Origin: Trema orientale | Lineage: Eukaryota; Streptophyta; Magnoliopsida; Rosales; Cannabaceae | Reading direction: 5' to 3' | DNA length: 64,000 nt | Assembly (NCBI GenBank): GCA_002914845.1 | Contig: JXTC01000008.1 | Location: 1,837,693 to 1,901,692, forward strand | Shown here: in pieces, positions 25,001 through 36,789 of the stretch | How positions within the stretch are numbered: position 1 is the first letter of the stretch | Layout: the number at the start of each line of letters is the position of its first letter | Program-made: the position numbers and the translations under genes | Notes under the pieces: model-generated | Databases searched by the model: none | Seen by the model: only the letters and a program-made list of their open reading frames with translations | Told to the model about the DNA's origin: nothing

Positions 25001-25892
25001 TTTGTTCTACAAAACGCACCACTCAAATGCAGATAACAACTAGCAGGATAACTCATCGATATCTTGTTAATTTGGTTCAGCCTTGGTAATTAACCAGAAT
25101 GGTTAAGTGAGGATGTAATGAAAATAAAGATGGCTCGGTGACCATAAAAGCTAACACACTAAACAGTGTGGCCCATTTTGACTCACAAAAGTGAAGAAAC
25201 TTTAAAATTTTCACCATGGAAGGACTAAGATTTAATCAGTGCCTCTTTTTCTGTGGAAACTATATAATCCTATGTGCTCCTGGTTGAAAGGTTTTGGATA
25301 TATATAATTCTTGCGTTCAGAGATTAATGAGCTAGATCGAAGAAGATCAGATCCATTGGATGGGCAAACATCAAATTCATAGAGTAAAGAACTTACTTCT
25401 ACTCGATGTCAAGCAGACCCAACGAAGGAGCAGAAGATATCTATAGCCAGATTATGATGGTTCCAAATTCAATATATGTAACACCATCACCAATGAATTT
25501 TTTTCCCAGCAGATGTTATTATACACAATAAGTAACTCGAGGCGCCAATTGCAATTGAATTTGTTTCAAACAAGTTTGTACCAAACAGTATTCCATCTAA
25601 TATCACTTGGCCAAGGCTGCGGCCATGCGGTCAAGCAAACCTCAGATTGATTTGGTTCAAAAGAGCTCTCCGGTTCAAGATTTCAAGCTTTATATATATA
25701 GTCTATCAATTTAGTTTACTATGTTTATTAGTTGATATGCACTGTATTCCAAAATTATTCTAAGGTCCATCACCCAATTCAAAAGGATGATTTTCCCATT
25801 CTATTCCTAAAAAATCTTCAAAGTGATTGGAAAAAAGGACCAAATCAAAAAGGGAAAATCATTTGTTCAGTTTATGCATTGCTTAATTATTA

Positions 25893-26247
25893 GGGATAAT
25901 TGTAAAAAAATACCCTGAAGTTTGGGTGTTCTACAAATTAAACCCTAAAGTTTGGACTCTGCAAAATAATAACCTGATATTAAGAATTTCTGAAAATTAA
26001 TAATCTGGACAGATTTTTTAACCAATTTTAAGAAAAAAAAAACAATAATATCCTCCATTAAAACTAGATTAATTCATATTATTCATCTTAATTTTGAGGA
26101 TATTATTGTATTTTATCAGTTAAAAATCAACACATGGTATTAATTTTCAGAAATTCGTAATCTGAGGATATTATTTTGCAGAATTCAAACTTCAGGGTTT
26201 AAATTACATAACATCCAAATATGAGGGTATTTTTTTGCAGTTATCCC
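25893..26247. mobile_element. MITE with 9-bp target duplication (Mutator-like)
   Basis: Flanked by perfect direct repeats TAATTATTA (25884-25892 and 26248-26256). The terminal inverted repeats start GGGATAATTGTAAAAAAATA and end with the near complement TATTTTTTTGCAGTTATCCC. It is 355 bp, AT-rich and non-coding. A 9-bp duplication is typical of Mutator-like elements. The GGGATAATTGCAAAAA end is common in eudicot genomes. Confidence 0.8.
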
Positions 26248-26256
26248 TAATTATTA

Positions 26257-27960
26257 TCAACATACCCTGAGGTTTAACATTTCTCTTTAGGTCAAATATC
26301 AATTTTAACCATCGAATTTACCAAAATAACATTCCAAACTTTAAGAATACATATTTTAATACTTACTTTAAATTTAAAACTAACTAAAATTAATAGTTGA
26401 AGAATAAATAAAAAAAAATCCAAAAATCTATAAATATTAAATACTATTTAAAAACATATTTATCAATTTTAGATAAGTTTTAAATTTGAATATCTTTTTA
26501 AATATATATATATAGACTTTAAAGAGTATTTTAGAAGTAAATAGTTAAAATTGGTACTTCACCGAGAGTATATTTATTACAATTTCTAAACATAACCAAA
26601 ACTATAAACTGAACAAACACACAAGCATAAAAATATATAATTAATCCAAATCGATAAATTAACATATTATTACATGTACAATTCGAATGAAACTGTTGAC
26701 ACAATTACAATATTTCAACAAACTCAAGCTTGTTTCTCCCTGCTTCAATGACAAATGAGGAAAACCAACAGATTTTTCTCCTAATTGTAGACTGATGGCG
26801 ATGAAGAATTAATCGATGAGCTTATTTTTATTTTTATTTTTATTTTTTGGAAATTTTCTCCAGAAAAGGAGGGTCATTTTTATTATTGACATGAACGTAC
26901 TGGCTTTTAATTGTCAGCCATTTTGCTATCAATATTAAAAGCAAACTTTGGGTGCATTCAGCCGTTTGGTTACACAAAATTGAAAATAGAACAACAGAAT
27001 AACGTGTGATTTTGACCCGCAAAAGAGGAAATCTTCTACTAATGTTTTCGTTGATAATAATAATGAGATAATAAACTAGTAATTTAGCAAAGTATGGGAC
27101 AAGATTTAACATCTAAAGAAATAGATGGGTAAAATTTGAATGTGTACTAATTTTGTTTATAGTTGTATATACGTGTATAAAGTTTCGTTAATAAAAAGTT
27201 ACAAATTGTCATTTGTAATCTTATTTAATTTAATCGATAATAAATTTTACACAGCACTTATTGAAAACTAATTAAGCATTAAATAATTTGTAAGAAAAAT
27301 AAATATAAAAAACAATGGGATAAAAATAAATTTAATTTAAAACCAAAATAAAACTATAGAGAATGAAATGAAATAGTGAATTGTATTTTATACGGGTCTT
27401 ACTTAAGTGTATGTTTTCATTTCAACAAAAAAATACCGAGTATTTTTAAGTACACCAAAAATTGCTAATTACGCTCATAATTATAAACCAATAATATTCA
27501 TGTGAATCGATTAAATTGAGTAGGCAAACCATTAATTAAAAGGAACTTCTTTTCTCCCTAGAATTGAAAAATTAATTGAATTATGTTAATGTAAAAAGAA
27601 ATTATAAATTATGTATATTATGCATACGCACGGATAAAAAGACATATATTAGTCCATATAGATAGATTCTTATTTTCTTAAGTTACACTTATGCTAACTA
27701 AAATTGCAGATAATGCAAAAATACGGTATGTGGATATGGACTCGCAAAAGCTACTAATGTGTTTTGGTAGATAATGTGTCGATAAACTCATAATTACAAA
27801 CCAATAATATTCATGTGGATCTATCAGAAATAACACTAACAGTACATAATACTCAAAATCATAATGTTTACTATTCTTTATTAATAACTACTAGAAAATA
27901 ATAATGAGTTGAAAAAACTCAACTCAATATTAATTAGAACAATTAATATGATAAATTATG
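26257..27960. other. AT-rich intergenic sequence
   Basis: No gene seen. One phrase, CCAATAATATTCATGTG with flanks, occurs at about 27474-27518 and again at 27787-27830, suggesting a small dispersed duplication. Confidence 0.5.
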
Positions 27961-27968
27961 TCGATCAG

Positions 27969-28889
27969 CTAACACATACAGTGACAAAAATAATGCTGCC
28001 CTTTGCCCTTTTTGCAGATGCCTCCCTTACAAGCCCTTTTACAGTATTCACTGCACTTGGTGTTACCTGATTCACTGGTACATAGACCTCTCACATTCGC
28101 AGTGCTGCAGCATTTGACTTCGTTGACTATTACTGTACTGTTCAATTCTCTGCCTTCCGAATCACAAACTTGGGAATGAAAAGAGAGAGAGAGAGAGAGA
28201 GATGTAAGTTTCAACGTATTAAGATGCATGGATATATATATATATATTATCTAAAATCAGCTAGAATAGAAATTTAACTAATCATTCTCATTTAGATTCA
28301 TGTGTTAACGTGTATGAACTGTTAAACAATCATACGTTGTACGCTTACTAAATTATTATAATGCGGATAAAAACTGGCTACAATTATTTTATTCGCATTA
28401 CTCTATGAATAATGATGCACGTACATGTGTAGAAACCATGGATGTATTGCAAAGAAAGTCGAAAATCCAAAATCTAGCCATTTATAATATTTCATGAAAT
28501 CCCCTCCTATAAAAATTAAACAAATTAAAAAAAGCTTTTTTAAAAAAATAGCAGAAACCCCTTGTATATATATATGTCTGACTATAACCATGTGAAAATT
28601 AAGTACGAAGTCTAGCCAAATCATCGAATCGATATATATGTATGTCTACTATACGACGACCAATAGTAACGAACTAGCACATACATAATACACAAGATTC
28701 TTCTAGTCAGAAAAAAAAAATTACAAATAATTCTAGAATTAGTTAGGAGACGAAAATAATATTGGCTAATTCACATGGTGAAAGATTGATAACATGCTGT
28801 TAAGTAATATTAAAAAGAAATAGGGACAAACCGAAACAGAAGATGAGAAACACAACAAGAAAAAAAGATAAAACTCGAAACTTGGTCAT
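27969..28889 (-). CDS. Defensin-like cysteine-rich secreted peptide (DEFL)
   Basis: Exon 1 (28889-28832) encodes a hydrophobic signal peptide starting MTKFRVLSFFLVVFLIF. Exon 2 (28168-27969) follows an intron with GTTTGT donor and CCCAAG acceptor. The codon GTT is split across the junction in phase 1. The product is 85 residues. The mature part has 11 cysteines and shows the cysteine-stabilised alpha-beta pattern: CSEYC (CxxxC), then a GGIC gamma-core and CHC (CxC) near the end. A signal peptide in its own exon and a short mature exon are the usual plant defensin-like arrangement. Eleven cysteines is more than the usual eight, and the odd number leaves one free or available for dimerisation. 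A secreted antimicrobial or signalling role is inferred. The best-supported start is the ATG at 28889, just downstream of a long poly(A) tract in the gene's sense. Confidence 0.85.
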
Positions 28890-28903
28890 CCTCTCGATAT
28901 CTT

Positions 28904-28905
<2 letters not shown>

Positions 28906-28955
<50 letters not shown>
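28906..28955. repeat. Homopolymer T(50) upstream of the defensin-like gene
   Basis: An uninterrupted run of about 50 T, that is poly(A) in the gene's sense, ending 16 nt before the start codon. It lies in the leader or core promoter. The exact length is unreliable in any assembly. Confidence 0.9.
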
Positions 28956-28956
<1 letters not shown>

Positions 28957-30100
28957 TAAAAATAAGATCACTTAGAATTACTGAGACTCTATAAGGACGA
29001 AAGTTAGTGTACGCAAATTTATAGCAGAAAATGGGACATATATTTGCAGCATTAATGAGGTTTAATCAATCTTTTTTTATCTCTGAGGAAAGCTAGTGTT
29101 CCCAAAATTAATGAGATTTCATTAAATACAAAATCAAAGTTTTTTTTTTTTTTTTGTCTTTTTTAACCAGTGAATTGGTGCCACATAATTTGAAATTTTA
29201 AACTTCCTAATCCATCTGTTTTTTTACTAAAAAATTATAATTTTATTTTAATTCTTAATAAAATTAATGTGACCAATTCTTAAGTTGATCATGAATCAAA
29301 ATATTGAAATTGGAGAGATGATTTGACTTATATATGGCAAATGAGGAGAAGACTTTTCTTTCCCGGTACTACATCAAGATTTTACCATATCAACTTGTAA
29401 TAAGTACCTTCCGAAAGAATTTTCGGATTCAGAGTCGATTTCCTTAAGGGGAAAAGAAGGAAACAAAAAACAACTACAAATAATTTAAATTATGACATAG
29501 CGATAAAGAATCCCTTTTTACATTTCTAAGTGAGATTGATGGAGGCGTGTTTATTAAAATAAAAAAATAAGTAAATAAATAAACACTTTTTTTTTTGGTA
29601 GTGAATGTGTACGTACGTTGACCAAATGAAAAGGTCTTTATCAGTTCACTCCTTTTCTTTTTTCTTACCAAAACCTCGACTGAATTAATGCCTATAAACA
29701 GGGAATAATATGTGAAGAAATACATTTTTGAGATATGAGAATAATTAAGATTTACCAATTTATGTTCTGAATTTATTGGTTGCTATGAGTGTAAATATGT
29801 GTTAAAAGGGGGGAAAATAGCAATCTTGCTTTACAATATTTTTATTTTCTCTTTTTGTTTTACAGAAATAAATGGTGAAGATGTAGACCAAAATGGGTAG
29901 TATATCTCAAATGGGAAAAAACTTATTCATTCTCATCGAATTTCCCTAGTTAAGTTAACCACACAAATGTTTGGTCCCTAAAGATTTAAAGACACTAAAG
30001 GAAAATCTTGCTATTAGAAAATAAAATAATTTACTTACAAAAAAAATTAATAATTAATCTTAATCACTCATGGAAGAGGAATAAAGATTTTAGGATCATT
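28956..30100. other. Intergenic, nothing recognised
   Basis: AT-rich sequence upstream of the defensin-like gene. No exon or complete element identified. Confidence 0.5.
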
Positions 30101-30106
30101 TTAGCT

Positions 30107-30491
30107 TATGAGTTTGTAGCATTAAAAGTCCCTGAATTTTTAATTAGTGACCATTTAGTTTCTGAACTAAATATATGACCATAAAAGTCCCTGAATCAAC
30201 TAATTAATGATAATAACCTTCTTTTTTGTCAAAAACGGTTAACACCATTAATAATTAGACGAGAAAAAAGTATATAACATACAGTTAAATTAAAATTATC
30301 TTCTTATAGACAAGTTTCTAAAATTTGAAAATATCTCTTATTTCTTTCTAAAAATTCTACAATTTTAACCACAAAAGATCTTATTGTCACTAATTGGTTA
30401 ATTCATGGACTATTATGGTCATTTATTTAGTTCAAGAACCAAATGGTCACTATATAAGGAATTCAAGGACCTTTAGTACCACAAACTCTTA
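30107..30491. mobile_element. MITE-like inverted-repeat element
   Basis: Left arm TATGAGTTTGTAGCATTAAA with GTGACCATTTAGTTTCTGAA, right arm the near complement (TTCAAGAACCAAATGGTCAC and TAGTACCACAAACTCTTA). The arms are about 100 nt. A TAATTAATGATAATAA spacer and an AT-rich centre separate them. A clean target duplication was not found. Confidence 0.6.
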
Positions 30492-30539
30492 TTTTTTCTT
30501 GAATAGTTCATTAAACTTTGGGAATAAAAATAAGGGTCT

Positions 30540-30780
30540 TATTAACAAAACGATTCCATTTTAAGTAAATGTTTATTTTTTGAATGTTGTAGCAAAATGA
30601 TCAATATCTAGATGTATATACCGAATGTAAAATATATCCAGTATAAAAATGAATGTACTGAGTACATAATTAAGGCGGGTATATAAATAGCTATACCAAG
30701 TATAAAAGTATATATACTCAGCTATTTAGCAATAAAAAAATGGACATTTATTGAAACAAAGTGTTAATAAATAACACACG
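30540..30780. repeat. Dispersed ATACCAAGTRTAAAA repeat, copy 1
   Basis: AT-rich fold-back-like sequence containing GTAGCAAAATGATC, CTATACCAAGTATAAAAG and TTTAGCAATAAAAAAATGGA. The same words recur at 31690-32010, 39900-40190 (diverged) and 58335-58500, defining a small local family. No coding capacity. Confidence 0.5.
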
Positions 30781-31376
30781 CTCTAATTTCCCTAAAAATA
30801 ATCATTGAAGCTTTATTAAGGTTTAGAAGGTTCTGTTCAACCTGTAAACATTCGCAAATATACAAAAAGAAAAATAAAAAATAAAGAAAAAGTTTCAAGA
30901 GAGAAAGCAATCTTGCTTGACAATATTATACTTCTGTTTTTGTTTAAATGAAATAAATGGTGAAGATATACCGCCAAATGTGGCTATTGATATCTTCTTT
31001 TTTTCTTTCTCCACCTATTTTAATGACTAACTAATATTTATATTTCTTATAAAAATATTCTTACGCAAAAATTATATAAATGTACACATAACATTATAAG
31101 TAAAATAATTTATTTCTTATTACATACCATCAAACATATATACTTGATAGAATACTTAGCACGAGCACAATATAATACGATTAGTAATCATGTTCAAACA
31201 AACACGAGCTCATGCTCATGCACAACACGAGTATAATAAACAAGATTAATAATATAACTAATTTGCAAAAAAAATATACTTATATTAGAATTATATAGGA
31301 TTTTTAGTATAATTTTAATTTTAAACTGTTTAGAAAAAATTTGAGACACAAAAATAGAATATTATATTAAACATAA

Positions 31377-31528
31377 GGAGGCGGTTACAGTAGGGGTGCC
31401 CCTACGTAAGGCCCCTGTTTATACACCGTTTGATGGGAATCTGTGGGGAATCTGTTTATACACAAATTCCCATCAAACGGTGTATAAACAGGGCCTTACG
31501 TAGGGACGTCCCTACTGTAGACGCGCCC
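31377..31528. mobile_element. Near-perfect palindromic MITE, Mutator-like
   Basis: 152 bp with perfect 9-bp target duplications TAAACATAA at 31368-31376 and 31529-31537. Ends GGAGGCGGTTACAGTAGGG and CCCTACTGTAGACGCGCCC pair as terminal inverted repeats. Inside, CCGTTTGATGGGAATCTGTG is mirrored by ATTCCCATCAAACGG. The loop is only about 25 nt. High arm identity and the perfect duplication suggest a recent insertion. Confidence 0.88.
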
Positions 31529-31689
31529 TAAACATAAACTCGGTTGAACTTTGTTTACATAAAATTTTATTTCAATTTGACGAATGATTTCTTTTATTAA
31601 CAATTAACAACTAACATTTCGCAAGAACAGGCATGTATCCAAATATGGGTGTGGGACCCATTTTTACAAAAAATATAAAAGAGTATTTA

Positions 31690-32010
31690 TAAGAAATGAC
31701 CTTTTTTAACATCAATTTATTTAGGGGCTTATAGAAATATGACTAAATTTTGGACCCAATTTCAATAAATGTCCCTTTGTCAAATGTTATAGCAAAATTT
31801 CCGATATATATGCATATATACTAAGTGTAAAATTTTATATACCAAGTATAAAAAATTATATACCCAACACATTTCAGTACAGTAACTAAAATTGGTAGAT
31901 GTGTGTATCTACCAAGTGTAAAAATATTTATACCTGGACATTTAGCTATAAAATTTTAGAAGTGGATATCTACTTAATCAAATTTAAAATTTTGGTCATC
32001 CACCTAAATT
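31690..32010. repeat. Dispersed ATACCAAGTRTAAAA repeat, copy 2
   Basis: Contains GTTATAGCAAAATTTCCGAT, TATACCAAGTATAAAAAATT, TCTACCAAGTGTAAAAATAT and CATTTAGCTATAAAATTTTA, the shared words of this family. Non-coding. The following stretch, about 32010-32670, is AT-rich and shows no gene. Confidence 0.5.
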
Positions 32011-32670
32011 TCTCATTTAAGAGATACCCTTCTTTTACCCATTTAATAAATGTCCGTTTAATTTTATGTAGAATTTATGAATTTGTGTTTATTAATATAC
32101 CAATTTATATGAAGTATATAAATTTTATTGATACATTGCTTAAAACAATGATATATTTCGACTTTTTTTTTTTTTTTTCATAAACTCGGCTATATTTTAG
32201 TAGTATTTGAAAAATGGTCATTTCTTAAACAGGGACTTAATACTCAGCCGTTTGGCTAAGAAGCCCCTTCTGAGGGATTTACAACAATAAAATAATTAAT
32301 AGTCCTTCAGTGATGAAAGACCCTCTCAATAATTTTATTAGAAATAAAAAGCCTTTATTACCGATGTCACCTATACCTATACGCTGATCATAAACCTATT
32401 TGAAAATCAAACTGTCAAAAAAAAGCCCCAAGATTTATTGTTTATAGCATTCTCCGAAAAACAGAACAGCATTCTTAATATAAAAAGTTGATATGATGAA
32501 AACTATTTATAGATTTGTAAAATATGATTTGAATCTTACATTAAATGAGACTTTAATTTTCCATTAAAATAAGAAAATGTTCATATAAATGATGTATAGG
32601 GTAAGAAAAAAGACAGTGTGTCCCAAAATAATTTGTGGCTTTCACATACTTTTACTGTTCTTTTAAAAAA

Positions 32671-33612
32671 AAGGTTAATGCACAAACAGTCCCTAAATTA
32701 TTCAATTTGTAGTAATTTGGTCTTTAAAATTTCAGTTACAGTAATTAAATTCTTGAATTTTTTCATTTGTAATAATTTGGTCCTTAAACTATCTATATTA
32801 TAATTTAATATTAAATGTTTGACTAAAACACATATAAAAGGCATGTGGTAGCCAATAACAGAGCCACTACACGCTCAGGTGATGGCCCACCCTCATTTTT
32901 TTTTAAAGTTATATTTTTTTACCTTAGTTTTATCTAAAAATTTTAGTTTTATATCCTTTATTTGCCCCTTAAATTTTCGTAATTATAATTTTTCACTCTT
33001 TTTATTAAAAAGAATTCAATAATGCTCCCTAATATGACCCACTAATTCATTTTAAATTTCTGAACTTTACTTATATTATTTTGAAGTACTAAATTTTACC
33101 TATACTTTAGATAATTTTTCTTTGGACTCACTTTAAATACCCTTTTTAAGTCTATATTGGTCTATGTAAATTAATTTGTTTTAAAATTAGCTAAAAATAT
33201 TTTGGTATATGCCCCCCTAAAAATTTCTTGGCTCCATTATTGTTGGTGGAATCTGAAAGTGTATTTGGAAGGTAATTTGAGAATTTCAATCATAAAAATG
33301 AACAATTATTGAAAAATTTTCTCTAAATTTGTGGCTCCAAAAATCCTAAAAAATTCAAATAGTATATCTTTCCTACTTTCGAAATCTTTTTATTCTATTT
33401 TTTTTTCCTTTAAATATATTTTTAAATACTACAGTTGCTCCTAAGGTGTGTTTTTTGCCAGAAATTTAGCAGTAAATTGTAATTTAAACAATCTAGGAAC
33501 TAAATTATTTCAAATCTGAAAGTTTAGGGACTCAATTGTAATAATTGTAACTTTGAGGATCAAATTGCCACAAATTGGATAGTTCAGGGACCATTTGTGC
33601 CAAAAAGCCTTA
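32671..33612. mobile_element. Non-autonomous element with long inverted arms
   Basis: The left arm starts AAGGTTAATGCACAAACAGT and continues TAGTAATTTGGTC. The right arm ends GGGACCATTTGTGCC followed by AAAAAGCCTT, with about 130 nt of imperfect inverted similarity. The centre is AT-rich without transposase. The arms resemble a common Mutator-type plant MITE whose ends read CACAAACGGTCCC. Target duplication is obscured by A-rich flanks. Confidence 0.6.
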
Positions 33613-34473
33613 AAGAAAAAAAAAAATAAATAAACAAAATAAACAAATAGATAAACACACTATAAAACCCAAAAAGTGTAGTGCGAGTTCGAACATAACA
33701 TAGGTATCGCCGTCACGACGAGTTGAAGTGATCAGACTTCGTCTCTAATCAGTTATCTCCATTTTGGATCTCAATCTTCATCTTCTTCTTTATACTTCCA
33801 TAACCAGAGACAAACAAAGCTGAGGGAATCAAGTCTCAGATCCTTTGATTCAGATCTGATCTGTGGCGAAATCCAAGATGAAAGCCTAAACACTGACCGT
33901 AGGAGCTTCTGGCTTTTGGTAATCTTTTTTTTTTTCTTTTTCTTTTTTATGCTATTTAAATTCAACTGTCGTGTATATATATATATATCAGGATGCTATT
34001 ATAGAACCCTTTGTTAGTTGATTCAGTCGATACTATTGATGAATCTAGCATTGCACTGTTGTTTAAATGATGCTCTCAGAGGCTTTTTTGTTTTGTTTTT
34101 TTTTTTTTCTTTCCCGAGAATCATAATTATTTGTAAGGTTATAATTTTTTATTTTTCATAGACGAATTTTACTATTTTATTTTAGATGATACTAGAAACA
34201 GGGGTAGAGATTGATATTGTCGATGTTTATTGTGCAGGTCTACAAATCTCCATGCCCAATTTCGGAATTTCGCCTTATATTGCGACATATAATAATACTA
34301 TGTTGGATTCTCTGTGCGTGGAATGGAGAGCCATTCAGGCCACTGAAAGGGAAGTTATGAAGTTGCTAGATAGAAGTGAAGATATATATATATATCTCAA
34401 AGTTAATGTGATGTTATGGCATTTTCTTATTTAGTGTTCTAGCGGATTTAGGTAGAACACCCTTTGATCCTTT

Positions 34474-34664
34474 TGTTCAAATATCTCGTTTGCTTTATCC
34501 ATTTTTCTTTACAAAGAGTATTCCTTGCCCTTAGACAATACCGGAGTATTGTATGATGGACAAGGCCCATAAATTGTTTGAATTATGCGATTTTGACTAA
34601 GGCCTACTCTTTGTAAAGTGAAATGGATAAGTGAAATGGACAACGCAAAGGAGAGTTTTGAACA
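34474..34664 (+). ncRNA. Fold-back 1 of locus 2
   Basis: Antisense PPR arm 34474-34545 (TTTCTTTACAAAGAGTATTC), sense arm about 34550-34664 (TACTCTTTGTAAAGTGAAAT and MDKAHKLFEL). TGTTCAAA and TTTTGAACA mark the outer ends. The sense arm carries extra sequence in mid-stem, as in the other fold-backs. Confidence 0.6.
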
Positions 34665-34709
34665 AATCAGGCATACTGCGATATTTGATATAACATCTTC
34701 GACAACATT

Positions 34710-34958
34710 TGTTCAAAGATCTCTTTTGCCTTATTCATTTCACCTTGTAGGCAATATCCCTTAGACAATTTATGGTCCTTGTGCATCATACGTCTTTAGA
34801 GAAAGTATCGTATAATGGACAAGGCCCATAAATTGTTTGATCTGACTTTCTCGACTTGGAAAAGAACTTATATGCAATTGTTTGATGTGATCAATGGATT
34901 TGACTAAGGGATATTGTTTGCATGGTGAAATGGATAAAACAAATGAGATCTTTGAACA
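34710..34958 (+). ncRNA. Fold-back 2 of locus 2
   Basis: Antisense arm 34710-34791, sense arm about 34806-34958. Outer parts pair well: CAAAGATCTCTTTTGCCTTA against AAACAAATGAGATCTTTG, and GCAATATCCCTTAGAC against ACTAAGGGATATTG. A segment of about 60 nt interrupts the sense arm between its two PPR pieces. The loop is about 15 nt. Confidence 0.62.
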
Positions 34959-35540
34959 AATGGTATCGAAAGATGTTCTATCCAATGTTGAATGTCATTG
35001 GTCTGTACTTTCTATGATAATATGTTTCAAAGGTGAATATTTTGTTTCAATGGTGAATTTCTTTGGCATCTTAATTGATGACAGTAACAGTGAGCTCCTA
35101 TTTTTGCTGCTTTTCTTTGATTTATTTATTTATTTGGCTATTCACTGTTCTTGTCGAGGAAATATAGACAATTTTTCTAGGGAAACATATAATTATAGAG
35201 CCATTCTATATCCCCCTCTTTATGTGGTTGATGCTATGTGTGGTTTCCTTTATATCATTCGTGTCTTTTATATTCATTCTATGCACATTTTTCCAGTTGT
35301 CATTCTCTGATCTCCCGTGAGCAGAATTTTTTCATAAGTATTGATTTGAAATGAAAGTTTAAGCATTTGTTATTTGGTTCAACATATTGAGTACACTAGG
35401 GAATAAAAAGGCACTCGCTATTGCTACATCATGCATCATGTACATAACATCATTTAGACAAATGCATAGCGAGATTTTGATGTAAAATCACCAATTGCTT
35501 AATGAGCAAAGTTAATAAATTCATGGAGGTGGTTTGACAA

Positions 35541-36684
35541 ATGTTTTTTTTTTTTTTNTGGGTTCTGTTTCATGAATGTAAATGAATTTGTCAGTTAACA
35601 TTAGGGTATTCCCGGTATACTTTGGAGTAGATTTAGATGTTACTCCACAATGTCCACATTATAGTATTAATGTCTAGTTGAAGACGCTGACATCTAAATC
35701 TAATTCACAATATATTATAGATGCTTTAATAACTTAATTTAGTGTTTGACTAATATCACTTAATGCGATGCGTGGTGGTGGTTCAAACGAAAGTACCACG
35801 ATCGGAAAATTGCTGAAGCAGTTATATTGTTATACTCATGTTCGCTCATATATCTTAAACTACATCTTATAAAAATTAAAGGACTCGATTTATTTCCTCA
35901 CTTCCTTTACTTTAAAAAATGTTCTTAATATCTTTCAAATATTTTTAATTTAACCATCCCATTCTGAATTTCCACACCTCTTCTTGTTTTCCATTCAATT
36001 CAACTAATTTCCCATCTTTCTTCTTCTTCTTCTTCTTCTTTCCTTTTGTTTTGTAATAATTTTTTCTCTCTTTTCGATGATATAATATGGTGCAAAAGTT
36101 TATTTAATTTGCTATTAATTGGAGGTCCAGGTGGGTCAGATAATATTTTTCTTTGGATTATTTGTTGATTATTGAAATTGATTGGCTAAACGCAAAGAGA
36201 ATATAGAAAAGTGAGCAGAAATATCGTTTTTACTCTATATATGGGTTTGCCTTAATAAACTGTTTTTTTTTTTTTTCGGTTGTTGAGGAAACTGTTGGTT
36301 AATTTTATTTTATGCTTTTTATTTAAAAAAAAATATTTTATGCTTTTAGTAATTTCATTTTAATTATGCATCTTATAATGTAATTTTTTTTAAAAAAAAA
36401 AAAGAGGAAAGAAAGAAAAATCCCCTAAGGTGGAAAATTCCCTTTTTTTTTTTTTTGGGGGACAAAAGGTGGCAATATGCGCCTTTAAAAAAAAAATGGC
36501 AAACTGGCATATATGCTTTTACATATGGCAAGTGCAAATAAAAACATATAAAATTAATAAACCAAACTAGAAATAGAAATAGTCATTTACAAAGACAAAG
36601 GGGTCCTATTGACTCTAACTTCCTTGACTCCCAAGTAATCAAGCTCGTAGAAAATAATAGGAATCTACAACTATTCCTATTGCC
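35541..36684. other. Intergenic, simple repeats only
   Basis: Contains a T-run with an N at 35558, a (CTT)n run near 36018-36040 and several A/T runs. No gene identified. Confidence 0.5.
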
Positions 36685-36696
36685 TATATATATAAA
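36685..36696 (+). promoter_or_regulatory. TATA box of zinc-ribbon gene
   Basis: TATATATATAAAGG about 100 nt before the ATG at 36790, followed by a CT-rich leader (CGTCTCCACTCAGTCTCTCG), the usual plant core-promoter layout. Confidence 0.6.
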
Positions 36697-36789
36697 GGCG
36701 AACCCTCATTCTTTCCCATTCGTCTCCACTCAGTCTCTCGTTTCCTATCAAAGGTTCAGAAATATTTCGTTCTTAATTAATAGATATCA

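Larger units (their letters stand above)
33680..35540 (+). ncRNA. PPR-derived fold-back locus 2 (candidate MIRNA/hairpin-siRNA gene)
   Basis: Paralogue of locus 1. A leader-like stretch (about 33680-33917) ends CTGGCTTTTGGTAATC, a plausible donor. The next segment starts after TGTGCAG at 34237 with CTACAAATCTCC, matching locus 1 at 20825. A degenerate PPR segment follows (YNNTMLDSLCVEWR near 34290), then two fold-backs, then a sense PPR motif (GEMDKTNEIFEQMVSKDV, 34921-34976). Similarity to locus 1 continues into the non-coding tail (CCGTGAGCAGAATT near 35318, GGCACTCGCTATTGCTACAT near 35410). The pair of fold-backs therefore existed before the locus was duplicated. Retained fold-back structure despite loss of protein coding is consistent with an RNA function, but transcription and processing are unproven. 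Confidence 0.6.
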
